64,000 nucleotides of DNA from Rhizophagus irregularis (Eukaryota; Glomeromycota; Glomeromycetes; Glomerales; Glomeraceae): contig NC_089446.1 of assembly GCF_026210795.1 (NCBI RefSeq), positions 868,001 through 932,000 on the forward strand. Direction: 5' to 3'. Under the pieces are notes generated by a model. That model was given only the letters and a program-made list of their open reading frames with translations, made no database searches and had not been told where the DNA came from. The position numbers and the translations under genes are program-made. Below are positions 12,501-23,799 of this stretch, piece by piece; the stretch's first letter is position 1; each line of letters begins with the position of its first letter.

Positions 12501-14614
12501 AAAAGAGTTATAGGTCGAGTATTATTAAGATCATATCCCCAAGGTTTCGGCTTTGGAATAGGATATATGTTAGCTTTTAACCATTGTTTCGGTATTTCTT
12601 CTGTATCCATAATATCATTGAAAATTTCCTGTATATGATCTTTTAATGGTAAAATTGTTAGTTTAATATCTTCGTACGTTATACCTGAAGGTCCACTAGC
12701 TTTTCCAGAAGGCAAGTCTTTTGCTACTTCCAATATTTCGTCTATAGATATCTTTTCTAAAACTTTATCGTATGCAAATGATGGAACATGTGGTTGTGTC
12801 CTAGGATTATATTCTTCTTTCCAATCTTCTGGTATTTCTTTATCTATACTTATAGATCCAGCGCAATTTTGAAAATGATCAGCGACTTTTTCTTTGATTT
12901 TATCTTCATCCACAATTAGTATGTCTTCGCCTTTTGAATTGGTAGAAAGTACTCTATCAATAGTAATTTTCTTAAATTCTCTATCCATAACATTGTCTAT
13001 CATTCTCCTTTGATTGTCTTCCAAATCTTTTTGTCGTTGTTCAATGGCGTGTTTGATTTTATCTTCTTTCATCGTCGATACTTTAACCTGTAGTTTTAGC
13101 TGAAAAATTTCATATAATTCATCCAGTTTCGCAATGTATTTTTTGATTTGTACATTTCCAAACCTATATGAACGCAAGTAATAGAAGCCATCGACATTCC
13201 ATTTTTTTAATATTTTGTCCACGTGACTTATATTCTTCTTCCAATGTTGTTTAACATTTTTTATTCCTTTCTTTTTTTTAAATTTTCTTCTTAAACTAAT
13301 AAAGAATCTTACTATCCGGTATAATTCTAAATCTTTAACACTTGTATCTTCTTTTTCATTAGTTAGATATATTTCTTTTTTTTCAATTTCTGAGTTTTTA
13401 GTTGCATTAATAACATCCTCGTAAAGCTTTATCTTCTCATCTAAGGTTATTGTTGTAGTTATCATTCTATTTTTCCTCTCGTTAAGCTCCTGTTTGGCTT
13501 TAACTTTAATAGCATCTTTAATCTCTTCATCGATTCTATCATAAAAATATTTAATTCGCTTATCAGATTTTCTTTGTTTTTTCTTGTTATATACGATCGA
13601 TGGCAACACAGTGTTTCGAGTCACTTTGAAGGAAATTATTTTATGATCTGTATCGTTTTTGCTATCATATTCCTTTATGTTTACTTGAATTATTTCTTCA
13701 AAAATTTTCTTTGTTACCCAGATATAGTCGATTCTTGAGCCCATTTTTTTCGTTATATGAGTCACATGATTTTTCGTTAACGCTAAATCATCAATATTGA
13801 GCACTTCTTTACAAACGTCATATAATTCCATATTTTCCAAAAGTTCAAATATCTTTAATTGTTCTGAAACTCTAGTTCTATTACTATTCTTTTGCTTAAG
13901 ATATTTTTTATACTGTAAATTAAAATCGCCCATTAAGATTATTTGTTGATTTTTCTGTTTACTATCTTTGATCATTTTCATAATGTTTTTATTGATATCA
14001 ATTCTTGTTTCTACACAAACTTTCCCTCTATCTCCACTTTTGTTGTATACTGATATAATCGCCAACTTTTGTTGTTCTGAAAAAGTAAGCTCTATTTTTA
14101 AAATTCGTCCTTTGTACCTATCCATTTTACTAATATGCTTAGCTAATTCCTTTTTCATAATGATTAAGGTTCCTGATCCATTAAAATCCACACCCACTGT
14201 TCCAAAAACTTGATGATTCATAAATTTGTTTTGTGTGATGAATTTTAATTTTTTGTTAGTAATTCTAGTTTCGGTAATACTCAAAATATCTATGTCATTT
14301 TTTTCCAAATAATCTGCCAAATTTTGAACCTTAATATCGTTTAGTTGCCTTATGTTCAATGTCGCAACCTTAAAAAAATGAATAATGTTAGTATCAATTA
14401 TCATACTGTTATCAAGTTCATTTTTTTTCCTTTTTCTTTTTCTTTTTTTATAGTTTCTTATATGTTTGCTATTATTAACTTTTTTATTTTTCCTTGTATC
14501 GTTATAAGGGGGAGATGATGTATTAGAAATATTTAAATTGTTATTGTTATGTTGATTGTCCATCATTAAAATTATTGTTGGTAGTCGTTGTTGTTGACAA
14601 ATCGGCTGCCCCAT
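9518..14614 (-). CDS. LINE ORF2: AP endonuclease, reverse transcriptase and RNase H
   Basis: The frame is open for 1698 residues. The first ATG (14614) overlaps the end of ORF1 by 68 nt in a +1 frame; a second ATG (MDNQHNNNN) lies 17 codons later and may be the real start. Domains in order: a basic leader; APE endonuclease at about 85-340 (VATLNIRQLND, ITETRIT, LMGDFNLQYK, SRIDYIWVTK, DTDHKIISF); reverse transcriptase at about 650-930 (FFLVDMSKAYDR, TGIDQGEIISPLLW, catalytic YMDD in FPACGYMDDTSF); a CPGC motif; RNase H at about 1455-1610 (YIDGSVKN, TEALALLAALL, YTDSQTN, IKAHATDT). The frame ends early because of the shift described in the next entry. Confidence 0.9.
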   Translation of the reverse strand: MGQPICQQQRLPTIILMMDNQHNNNNLNISNTSSPPYNDTRKNKKVNNSKHIRNYKKRKRKRKKNELDNSMIIDTNIIHFFKVATLNIRQLNDIKVQNLADYLEKNDIDILSITETRITNKKLKFITQNKFMNHQVFGTVGVDFNGSGTLIIMKKELAKHISKMDRYKGRILKIELTFSEQQKLAIISVYNKSGDRGKVCVETRIDINKNIMKMIKDSKQKNQQIILMGDFNLQYKKYLKQKNSNRTRVSEQLKIFELLENMELYDVCKEVLNIDDLALTKNHVTHITKKMGSRIDYIWVTKKIFEEIIQVNIKEYDSKNDTDHKIISFKVTRNTVLPSIVYNKKKQRKSDKRIKYFYDRIDEEIKDAIKVKAKQELNERKNRMITTTITLDEKIKLYEDVINATKNSEIEKKEIYLTNEKEDTSVKDLELYRIVRFFISLRRKFKKKKGIKNVKQHWKKNISHVDKILKKWNVDGFYYLRSYRFGNVQIKKYIAKLDELYEIFQLKLQVKVSTMKEDKIKHAIEQRQKDLEDNQRRMIDNVMDREFKKITIDRVLSTNSKGEDILIVDEDKIKEKVADHFQNCAGSISIDKEIPEDWKEEYNPRTQPHVPSFAYDKVLEKISIDEILEVAKDLPSGKASGPSGITYEDIKLTILPLKDHIQEIFNDIMDTEEIPKQWLKANIYPIPKPKPWGYDLNNTRPITLLETLRKMFMKIITNRLSDAMVKYNILRGHQFAGLPKKSTFEPLRIIKELIDYANEENKELWFFLVDMSKAYDRVNIFMLRKAMKRIKIPEKLCNIIIGMFQGRTNQVFTPAGLTKPFEMKTGIDQGEIISPLLWIIFYDPLLERLRKSNLGFKISAKEQLDIYEGLTREKQLRFPACGYMDDTSFLTGNKLDMEKILKIADSFYTLNDIKINKKKSALLIRFKKRKRLNKEIKLSFGNEEVEIQPVKHNGSERFLGVWINMYNKSQHIQQQVKNEVMLINKAFTTKKGLTDKMMIYLFNYLIIPIVEYRTQLTVMDERIMEKLMSPFRKVLKNKLKMACTAPNAILETNYIYNLNSFTNNQLQAKITNFVLQINDKGILGEIMDIRLTSIQNLLLLENNPLYTIDNKTSHVIKKFYNESFTMRNILLMRDNDFDLEKDDGIVERFKVEGGPTTVRLLISEDTYVNNFKFLQDNNIRYIDQLLSPSKRYLLTIKELEDKKYVKLSLKGRLSANINNYDQIIKELTMSPHTYKLKNHIINQIDGIDRVENLRGTELIPVMANMKKDVPIIIEVNIGGNLQAVFGRTRKVLPGGHLIAMHMVPITTIEDKDLILEKCPGCNAATWLDVPEVMFSHLERVRIPCIIMTNVRNASTFSRNKWQNGINQGNILGQERTIFPGISGQVIQENFIYDRILKQQPWLYKSTYSKMYEIISKDKISFIDDMISQFLEVGAYRPMTNRLQLCKNRLTTARGAKLNIYIDGSVKNNKTENIEAIFGLMIYDEDNKLLDTIMSTVENWITVNKTEALALLAALLIIPENKKATIYTDSQTNYNNFMDIKQRPHRNNLRDILKFGSSNYIWAIIKEIISKEKLDIEVIKIKAHATDTLHNILDIEIKERYVDIHNVNKLEVLPTCKEYRYVLRWNETIVETNIRRFIRLITRIQGLEKFFNLNRNDKYRMLEIDWHVTFEYLNVNEEYETYFKTNAHSSKCKRMKYKD

Positions 14615-16925
14615 CAGCTGATTTGTTTAGAATTTGTTTATTGTTGTCTACTTTTGTGATTCTGTTATTGATGTTGGTCAATCCTTGAGTTATAGCTGCC
14701 ATTCCGTTATGTAAATCCTTTAGTTGAGCAGTCAATAAAGCCATGTTATTTTGTCGGTTATCATTTGAATCTGAATCTGAAGTATCCTCGTTTTGTGGTC
14801 GTTTATTATTTTCATTGGTGTTGAAAGAAACCATTCTCCTTTTAGGCGCATGTTGTTGTTTTGTATTGGCGTTATCCAATATCATGTCGTCATTATTATT
14901 CTTATCGATCACTTTATCCTTCCCTTTGGATATGTTAGTTGTTTGCATATATTGGCTGATTTGGGTCGTCGTTTGTTCCAAAGACCTAGCTAAATTTTTT
15001 ACCATATCTTGTAACACAGCCAAATCACCTTTAATTTCTTGAATTTCTGATTCGTTATTATTAATCTTGTCTAAATTTGATGAATTCCTATTTTTCATAC
15101 TTCTTGGTCTGGAGAGAGTATTAGCCCTGTCCTTAGAACGCTGTATGTTTTCAGGGTCGTATTCTTCGTCTCCCCATTCATATAATTCTTTTTCGTCATC
15201 TCCATAATTTTGGGATTCTTCAGCTCGTTTATATATATTATTCCGGTTCCAAGGTCGATTCCGATTTCTATACGGATTATCTTGTCTGAATCCCTCACTA
15301 CTATAGCGTCCCCTATCGTATCTTGCATTATTTGGTCTAGTACGTAACGCGTCTGCATATGATCCTGGACGGACATTATCTTGTGTTTGTCTCCTATGAT
15401 ATCCTGGTTGATATTGTCTAATAGAATTTAAGTATTCTCTTTTATTTATTGGCTTCTTCCTTGGTGGTTTATAATTGCATTCACTTATAAGGTGGGACGT
15501 AAATCCACAATTGAAACAAGATTTTACATCTGGTGGTGTCCACTCATGTTGTTTGTTTCGTCTAACAATTACTCGATCGGTTCCCCTTTGCATGCTTTCT
15601 TCGTCCTTAAAATAAACATATGCATAAAGCTGTGTTCTATTTGTCCTAGTGTTTCTAGGTATCCTAAACTCAAGCACATTGAATTCTTCGATAAAACTTT
15701 GGTATTCCCTAGCGTTCGCGTTAGGTGGTAACCCATTTAATTTTGCGCAGAAAGCTTGTCGTTCTTCTCTTTTGTCTTTGCTCAATTCCATTGGAGTTAC
15801 GTAGAGCATTTCATTATATACCCATAAGATCGGTTGTCCATAGAAAGCGTCAGCACAAGTAGATTACTTATATGTCGCATAAAAGGTTTGTTTGTTCGGC
15901 TGGTATGGGTTTCGTCTGGCTGCATACACACCATTTTCTTTGAGTTCTCCATAACGCCGTAAAAACGGTTTTAAGATTGAAGTAGTTATTTCTAACGAAG
16001 CATTGTATATCTGAACTGTACGGTTTCTGGTTCCTTCATTAGCTTGTTTTCTTTGAGTTCGGATATTTTGGTAAGAGGTAAATGTGAGTGTATCGTTTCC
16101 AAGGTGAAAGTCCATTGCCATGACTTCTTCATATACTTTACGAGAAAGTACATTAATGATTAAACGGTATCCTAAAACATCTTTTTTCTTTCTTTGTTTA
16201 TCTTTATCTTGGGTGGCATTATCTATATCACGTGATTTTTCCTCAGGAGCCACTTTTTGTAATTCTGGTAAGATTTTTGAAACCTGGGTAATCCCAGGGC
16301 CAATTCCTGGATCTGAAATCAAGTAGTCCCTAGTATTTCTTAAGAACTTATTAGCTGTTTGAGCGTCAACCTCGTTTGACAATTTTACACCAATGACGAG
16401 CGACATCAATTGTTGTTGTGAGGCGTAGTACAAGATTTCATTTTCGGTAGAACCTTCAGAAGCTTGATCGACGTCGATCATTTCTTTTTCGGGCAAATTG
16501 GGCGTAGCATCTGCAGCTGACAGATTTGGTAGTAACGCCGTTTGTTGTTGTCCTGTCGTAAGGCCATCCGATTGGCCAGGATTTGTTTGTTTTTCATTCA
16601 TAATATCCGATTGGCTTTCGTTTGTTATGGTTTCAAAAGAGAGAGCCCCAAAGGAAATAGTGGAAGACGAACTATTATTCAGTGGGGTATTAATGATATT
16701 TTTATTTCTATTACGCTGTTCTTTTCGTGAACCGTTGGCAGCTTCACCAGAACGGTCAACAGGGTTGTTAACTTCGTTAAAGTTGCGTTTGCCTAGCTCT
16801 TGGCGAGAAGGTTTGTTAGGAACGGGAGGCAGAACTCCTTCGTTTGCTCCAGAAAGTACAGTACTGGGTACGTCCACCTGTTGTTTGTTAGTCTGAGACC
16901 TAGTATGGTTTGCAGGGTGGGACAT
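14547..16925 (-). pseudogene. LINE ORF1 (RNA-binding/zinc-knuckle protein) split by one in-frame TAA
   Basis: Two open stretches, 16925-15864 (353 residues) and 15809-14547 (420 residues), are in the same frame. They are separated by a single TAA after ATYK, and the codons between them are open (STCADAFYGQP..). Without that stop, ORF1 would be about 792 codons. The N-terminal part is disordered and Asn/Gln-rich, then becomes a folded region. The second half has an RRM-like stretch (LYAYVYFKDEESMQRGTDRV), a CCHC knuckle (CFNCGFTSHLISEC), an Arg/Tyr-rich segment and a coiled coil. Its role would be binding the LINE RNA. The TAA may be a CAA-to-TAA mutation or a read-through stop; mutation is simpler. 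Confidence 0.75.
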
Positions 16926-17048
16926 ACTTATTGTTAGAAACTAAAACACACAAACTGTAACACGTAGCTTTTGTAAAAAAATATATTTTGAATTTTTCAG
17001 AAAATTTGGCACTGCACGAGAGCGGAAAGAGTTCTAAAAAGAATTTGG

Positions 17049-17068
17049 TTAGAATTTCAGTTTTATTT
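17049..17068 (+). repeat. LINE target-site duplication, 5' side
   Basis: This is an exact copy of 8589-8608, directly upstream of the LINE 5' end. Its presence marks a full-length or nearly full-length insertion. Confidence 0.85.
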
Positions 17069-17700
17069 GACACCACTAAGATATTTATGCAAAAATTGTC
17101 TGGCCTGATTTAGAATTTAATTTTGATGATCACAAATCGGCAACTTTAATTGCTATATTTGTCAAATTTTACCCGAATTTTTGGGTAATTTTCAATAAAA
17201 AATGATCGGCAGAGGTTCCCTTGTCATTTTCCTAATATGGGCGTAATTTTTTTACTTTAATGTTTTATGTATATTGTATAATGTATAATATATAATATAT
17301 ATGTATATGTACAGTATATTATATAATATATATATATATATATATATTATATATGTATACTGTAGGAGGAAAAACAAAAAATTGATAATGGAATCATTAG
17401 AGTAAAATCATGAATTAGGCTTATCTGTGCCACCTTTGCTGCACGTTAAATTAAGCCATCAAATAATAGTTTTTGATAAAATTTTTAATTCTTTTGATCT
17501 TCATTCAACAAAAAATTTTCGAAAATAACAAATGATCATCATGCTTTTTCCGAATTATTGGAAAAAAAAAAATTTTTTTTCATTTCTACCTTTTTTTACC
17601 CTTTATTGTTTAAATAAAAATTAAACAAACAGATAATAAATAGTATTCTGAATAGGTCAAGTCAATTCAGGGACCCATCAGATTGACCGATTGACTTGTT
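17069..17700. repeat. Intergenic AT-rich stretch with a TA microsatellite
   Basis: An imperfect palindromic TA/ATGTATA microsatellite occupies about 17270-17365 (ACAGTATATTATATAATATA .. TATGTATACTGT). A short Gly-Gln type inverted pair (GGTCAAGTCAATTC .. GATTGACTTG) lies at 17655-17700. No gene is seen. Confidence 0.6.
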
Positions 17701-17809
17701 AACCTGAAGTTAAGTTATTAAAAAAGAAAATGCAGGAGCATTTTCTTTACACTCTAAATAAATTGTAATTTAATAAAAAATGCCAAAAGTTTTTTCTTAG
17801 TAATTAAAT

Positions 17810-18845
17810 GCAAAGCATTTTTTTATTATAATTAATTGAAAAAACGTCAAGTGACATTTTTTTATTATAGTTAATTTAAAAAAAAATAACGTTTTTTATT
17901 ATAGTTAATTTAAGAAAATGTTAAAAAACATCAAAATAACGTTTTTTATTATGGTTAATTTAAAAAAAATGTTAAAATAATGTTAAATAACGTCAAATGA
18001 CATTTTTTTATTATAAAAAATGTCAAAATAACGTTAAATAATGTCAAATGACATTTTTTTATTATAAAAAATGTCAAAATAACGTTAAATAACGTCAAAT
18101 GACATTTTTTTATTATAAAAACGTTGAAATAACGTCAAATAACATTTTTTCATTATAAAAAATGTTAAAAGATGTTGAAATAACGTCAAATAACATTTTT
18201 TCATTATAAAAAATGTTAAAAGATGTTGAAATAACGTCAAATAACATTTTTTCATTATAAAAAATGTTAAAAGATGTTGAAATAACGTCAAATAACATTT
18301 TTTATTATAAAAAATGTTAAAAAACGTTAAAATAACGTCAAATGACATCTTTTTATTATAAAAAATGTTAAAAGACGTTAAAATAACGTCAAATGACATC
18401 TTTTTATTATAAAAAATGTTAAAAGACGTTAAAATAACGTCAAATGACATCTTTTTATTATAAAAAATGTTAAAAAACGTTGAAATAACGTCAAATAACA
18501 TTTTTTCATTATAAAAAATGTTAAAAACGTTGAAATAACGTCAAATAACATTTTTTTATTATAAAAAATGTTAAATAACGTCAAATACATTTTTTTATTA
18601 TAAAAAATGTTAAAAAACGTTAAAATAACGTCAAATAACATTTTTTCATTATAAAAAATGTTAAAAAACGTTGAAATAACGTCAAATAACATTTTTTCAT
18701 TATAAAAAATGTTAAAAACGTTGAAATAACGTCAAATAACATTTTTTCATTATAAAAAATGTTAAAAGACGTTGAAATAACGTCAAATAACATTTTTTCA
18801 TTATAAAAAATGTTAAAAAACGTTAAAATAACATTTTTTATTATA
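17810..18845. repeat. 51-bp satellite array, about 18-20 copies
   Basis: The best-preserved units (about 18130-18840) have a 51-bp period: AACATTTTTTCATTATAAAA, then AATGTTAAAAGATGTTGAAA, then TAACGTCAAAT. Because 51 is a multiple of three, the minus strand shows repetitive open frames that are not genes. Each unit can fold into a hairpin (AACATTTTTT .. AAAAAATGTT). Units at the left end are more diverged and variable in length. Confidence 0.88.
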
Positions 18846-19870
18846 GTTAATTTTAGTTAGTTTAAACTATATGTAAATATTATATAATAAAAGTAATAAT
18901 AGAAATAAATAACTTACTCCCTATATATATTATTAAATATTTTTTTTAATAAAGAATTTAGTTAGTTTAAATTATATGTAAATATTATATAAATAAAGTA
19001 ATAATAAATAACTTATAACTTACCAGCAAAAAGAAATTACAAAATAATTTTCAAATAAAGAATTTAATTAGTCATGTGTAAGTATTATATAAATAAAATA
19101 ATAATAGAATTAAATAATAAATAAATAATTTTTTAAACAAAGAATTTAGTTAAATTACATGTAAATATTATATAAATAAGCAATAATAAATAACTTATAA
19201 CTTTATACAATCTATTAAATAAAGAAGTTAGTTTAAATTTTATATTATTAGATAAATTTTTTAAATAAAGAATTTAGCTAATTTAAATTATATGTAAATG
19301 TTATATAAATAAGTAATAATAGAATTAATAAATAATTAATAGTTACTCGGCACGAAGTGCCGAGTAACTGTTGTATTTGCAATAAGCAATATGATTGGTG
19401 AGATTTACTGAGCGCAGCTCAGTAAATTTTACTGATCATATTCTTATTGCAAATACAGTACATGTAAGGCACGACAGTGCCGCAGTTATTAGGTCACGTT
19501 GTGCCGAGTAACTGTTTTATCAGGCTTACGTAATAGGTATTTTTTATACAACTTAGTAACTGGTTGTACTAACATAAATCACCAATTAGTAAATGCCTGA
19601 TAAGTATTACTCCCTATATTATTAAATAATTTTTTAAATAAAAAATTTAGTTAATTTAAATTATGTAAATATTATATAAATAAAGCAATAATAAATAACT
19701 TAGTATAACTTACTAACTAAAAGAAATTACAAAATAATTTTTTAAGTAAATAATTTAGTTGGTTTAAATTATATGTAGTTATGATATTATATAAATAGGT
19801 AATAATGGAATTAAAAATAACTTAGTACTCCCTATATTATTAAATCATAATTTTTAAATAAAGAATTAAA
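18845..19870. repeat. Second, longer-period tandem repeat
   Basis: Irregular copies of about 85-130 bp share AAAGAATTTAGTTAGTTTAA, TATATGTAAATATTATATAA and AATAATAAATAACTTA. They occur near 18855, 18957, 19063, 19145, 19270, 19640 and 19755. The array directly follows the 51-bp satellite and is split by a palindromic insert at about 19338-19605. Confidence 0.7.
19338..19605. repeat. Nested palindrome insert
   Basis: A perfect hairpin ACTCGGCACGAAGTGCCGAGT opens the insert. Next comes a larger inverted repeat (TGTATTTGCAATAAG .. CTTATTGCAAATACA) whose centre holds a third hairpin (TTTACTGAGC .. GCTCAGTAAA). A reversed GTGCCGAGTAACTG follows, and then TATCAGGC .. GCCTGATA encloses a further loop. 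The insert interrupts the tandem repeat around it and is richer in GC. It resembles nested foldback MITEs. Confidence 0.65.
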
Positions 19871-20270
19871 AAAATGTTAAAAAAAAATGCAACATTGATC
19901 GGCAATCATGTGACAAACCCATATATTAATTACAATCGGTAAAATATTGGCCGGTTCATAGTTATCATTGATCAGCAAAATGCTAGCAAACATTACAAAA
20001 TTCATAATGCGAGCCAAAATGTATAGTGCTGGCCAGACAATTTCGGCCTGAATCTTGACTTTCGGCAGAGTTTCAGTTTCAGGAATGGTCCTAAACTGAA
20101 CCTGCTGAAATTATGCCGAAATTACTGAGTGTATAGACTAAAATGAACAGAATGCTATGAATTTCACAGCTCCCCATGAATGATGGACTCTTGTTTAAAA
20201 GGATATTTAAAGTAGAAGTAAATCATATGATTTTGAAAAAAAAAATTTTAAATAAACTTTTTGCTATATA
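19870..20270. other. Intergenic, no gene seen
   Basis: There are scattered TTTCGGC/GCCGAAAT motifs like those near CACTA ends, but no open frame with family resemblance and no clear boundaries. Confidence 0.5.
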
Positions 20271-20693
20271 TACAGTCACCACTGAATATAACGAACCTGC
20301 CATTCCAAGCATTTTGGTTCAGTATATGGTGAATTCGATATATGATATTCATATCATATACCGAACTGTTCGGTATATGAATTTTATCCAATTAAATTAT
20401 AGCAGCATATACTGTAATATTTAAAGTACATGACTTACTATAACAGATAACATTATATTTTATTTAAAATTTATGTGTTCATCAATTTTTTAAGTATTTA
20501 CCAGCTATTCAAATGAAAATTTTATCTGATACTAGCAGAAATAATTTTTCCAGTAGTCCATTCTTTTATATTACTAATTAAAGTCACGTAATAGTTTGGT
20601 ATACTAAATATGTAACTGATATACTTGGGTTGGCTAAAATAAGTTCAGATGCGGTATATAGTAATTTATTATGTGATTTTATTATATTCAGTG

Positions 20694-23600
20694 CAGTGTT
20701 GGCCTTTTGGACTATTGGACTTTTGGACTATTGGACTATTGGAATATTGGACTTAGTCCATTCCAATTCCATTAAAATTTGGACTATTGGACTATAGACC
20801 TTGTCCAACAGCTATAAGTTTTATATGTAATTTTAGCAAGTATATAAATAATTATAAAAGTTATAATTGCAAATCATTTTTTATTGATATTTATTAAAAT
20901 TTTTTATTGAATTCATCAATTATACTTAGCATTTTTATTGATATCTAAAATTTTTTTAATTGTTACCTAAAATAAAAGCTGACAAATAATTGGGTTCCCC
21001 TAAACTTTCAATAAAAATATCTTGAAGTTTCCATTTAGAATTTTGATCTCTAGCAGGATGAGGCAAATTTGATATATTTGTAACATTAATTTCAAGTTCT
21101 TCATCATCATCATTACTATCACTTTCATTATCATTATCATATTTTTCATTTGATTCATCTTCTAACATATTAATCCATCTTGACACTACACTTCTCCAAT
21201 TACTTTCAGTTTGAACATTAGCATCTGTTTCAATAAATTCACTTGATGATTCATCATCTGACACGTTCAGATCATCTGATGCATTTGGATCTTCATTTTC
21301 ATTTACTGGAAGTGCAACACCTGTACTTTGAAACTTTAATGCATTTTCATCAATTTTTTTTTGTTTAAGTTTTTGTTGCATTGAAGCATGTAACTGAGTC
21401 ATTCCTAAAACCTTCTCATGCTAAATAATTTAAAAAAATATTAATAAATGATATAATTATATTTATTATAATTAAATTACTAATAAAAATACTTACTGCT
21501 AAACGATTTCGCCGCTTTGAGTGTAACCATCCCATTGTGAAAAAAAGTCTTTCAAGAGATGCTGTAGTTACTGCAATTGAAAAAATACGTTCAGCAACAC
21601 GATAAAGTTCTTTAGAATAACCATGAACATAATTCCAAAATTCTAAAACATTATTATTAAATTGTCATGAAGTTGCATCATTATAGGGATATTTTTTTGT
21701 CGATAAGCCTCTAATTCAACTAATATTACAGTCGGATCTTCATTAAACCAAATACAATAGTAATAAGTAACCCATTTACCAAGATGTGGAAAAGACAAAG
21801 TTTCAATTTCAGGATTAAATTTATCAATACGATATCCTGGATGAAGTAAAAATGCCAATAATAAAAGAGGTTGCTCCCAATCACTCCACCTTTTTTCAAG
21901 TTTTTTTAAAAGCTTGTTTTTAAGATTATTATTATCTAATGAATGCAAAACTATAACTAAATTGCCAAAGTAATGGAGAACATCATGAAGTTGTGAATTA
22001 TGTCGTTGAAGTTGATTAAGTGCAGCACAATAGGGAAGTACTAATGTTTCCAATTCTTTAAGCTTTTTCCACCAATTATTATCAGAAATGCAGTTAAGAT
22101 ATTCGTTTGAAAAATCATAAAGATCATCACTTTCTTGTTCTTCAATTTTTGTTGCTAAATTCTAACAATTTTAATTTTTTTAGTAATAGAATAATATAAA
22201 TTTTATTAAAAAAAATCAAGACTTACTTTTAATGCAGATTTTGATTACAATAAACTTGCAAAACAATAATATTGGGAATTCCAACGAGTATCATTAGGTA
22301 CAATTAATGCATAATATTTATTTTTATACATTACTGCTTACTCTTCTCATAATTTTCCAATCCATACTTTTGCATGGTTAAAAAAACTAGCAATTGCAAC
22401 AGCTTGCTCACCAACTTTTGTAAGAGAATTTGATTCTTTAAATATATCACCAACACATAGATTCATTTGATAAGCAAAACAGGGTAAAAATAGTTTATCA
22501 CGATAAAGTAATTAAAGTTGTTTCCTATTAATAATACATTTATAAATTTAATAATTAAATATAATTAAAATTAAACAATAAAAAACTGAAAATACACACC
22601 ATGCAGAAGCATTTTCTGATGCTGAATCTGTAACTAGCCCATTAACTCTTATATTTTCTTGATTCAATTCTGCAAAAAGTTGTTGTGTAATTCGAATAAT
22701 CTCATTGGCAGTACCTCTATTACCGCCGCAATTGATTGCTTTCCAAAAATATGTTGTCGTGCCACATTTTTCCACCCATCAAAAGCGAGGGTTACACCAA
22801 ACAAATCATTTTTAGCATTATCAAGTAATTTTGTTGAAACTTCATCAGTTGCATCTTTTAAAATACGTCCTGATAATACTTTTCGAGAAGGCAATGCAAT
22901 CATTGGATTTAACCAATGAAATAAACTTTTAACTGCAGGATCTTCAGTCCATCGGAATGCAAAGCCACATGAAACAGTTACATCCAATAAAAGTTGTTCA
23001 AGTTTCTGTTCTTGAATAATTGTTAATGGACGGAATATATAATTATCCAGTGTAATCTCATCCAAATTTAATGTTTCTTCTTCAAGTATTGGATTATCAT
23101 TGTCATCATCATCAGATAATCCATCATCAGATGATTCTGTACGACATCTTTTTTTAAATGGTTTACTCTTCGCACCATCTTTTACTGCATCATCAAGAAG
23201 TTTTGCTATTTGTTGTGAACTATATTTCTGCGCAAAATTTGGACAGTTTTTAATATGACGTGCACATTCTTTTTTAGTATTTGTAAACTTTAACTTATAT
23301 GCTTCATCTTTTCCAATAATACTAATACAAGCTCGACATACTGCATATTTGTTGCTTTTATTTGCCTTTTTTGCTACGTGCAAAACTATAACATATGGTA
23401 TTAAAAATGTGGTCGACAGCCCATAATATTATGATAATTAAAATTAGAAATGAGTACTCTTATCTTTTCTTTGTTTTATTTTGAAGATGATCGCAAAAAG
23501 AGATTAAATAAAAAAATTTTTTTTTTTATATTTTTCAATTGATTGGTCATCCTTTTAACCAATTATAGTTAATTTACAGCACAAATTTATGTACACGTAT

Positions 23601-23799
23601 GCTTTTTTAATTGTAAAGAATTAAAATTAATTTTAGCTGGCATTATAAAATTGGCCAGAATTATGGTATATAAAATTTAATTCGGCCAAATTTATGAGAA
23701 CATAGTCCATTTGAATTGGAATTGGACTGGATATCTCCATTAGGTCCAAAGTCCAATAGTCCACTATTGGAAATTGGACAATGTCCAATTCCAACACTG
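20694..23799 (-). mobile_element. hAT transposon nested in the MITE
   Basis: The ends are CAGTGTTGG and CCAACACTG, the usual hAT start. The flanking 8-mers ATTCAGTG (20686-20693) and ATCCAGTG (23800-23807) match at 7 of 8 positions, as expected for an 8-bp target duplication. Subterminal DNA carries repeated TTGGACTATTGG on both sides in opposite orientation. It encodes one broken transposase on the minus strand. Confidence 0.87.
20956..23383 (-). pseudogene. hAT transposase, broken
   Basis: Read from 23383 downward, the N-terminus has a BED-type zinc finger (CRACISIIGK .. HIKNC), followed by an acidic linker and the hAT core (VTLAFDGWKNV). The frame shifts near 22755 into WKAINCGGNRGTANE .. 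LVTDSASENA. The next exons contain stops (KL-TGA-EE-TAA-AV and LL-TAA-SK), then NDTRWNSQ. A further shift lies near 21655, just before the dimerisation region (RIFSIAVTTASLERLFFTMG). A final exon from about 21402 is acidic. At least two frameshifts and three stops make it non-functional; all three stops fit C-to-T changes in Arg or Gln codons. Confidence 0.85.

Larger units (their letters stand above)
8609..17048 (-). mobile_element. LINE (APE-RT-RNase H type non-LTR retrotransposon), nearly full length
   Basis: The element lies on the minus strand, about 8.4 kb. It is bounded by a 20-bp direct repeat (TTAGAATTTCAGTTTTATTT) at 8589-8608 and 17049-17068. Directly inside the left copy is a run of T (about 8606-8626), which is the poly(A) tail of the minus-strand element. 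From 5' to 3' it has a short leader, a long ORF1 (16925 to 14547), a slightly overlapping ORF2 (14614 to 9518), a displaced C-terminal zinc-knuckle segment (to 8829) and a 3' UTR of about 200 bp. The identical duplication argues for a recent insertion by target-primed reverse transcription. Confidence 0.9.

Noticed and set aside
12387-12638. Plus-strand frames across the LINE (also 13968-14213, 14743-15042, 16498-16896)
   Set aside because: They are antisense to well-supported LINE domains and show no own features.
18085-18692. Repetitive minus-strand frames (FNIFYNEKMLFDVIST units)
   Set aside because: They arise because the satellite unit is 51 bp, a multiple of three; there is no non-repeat sequence around them.
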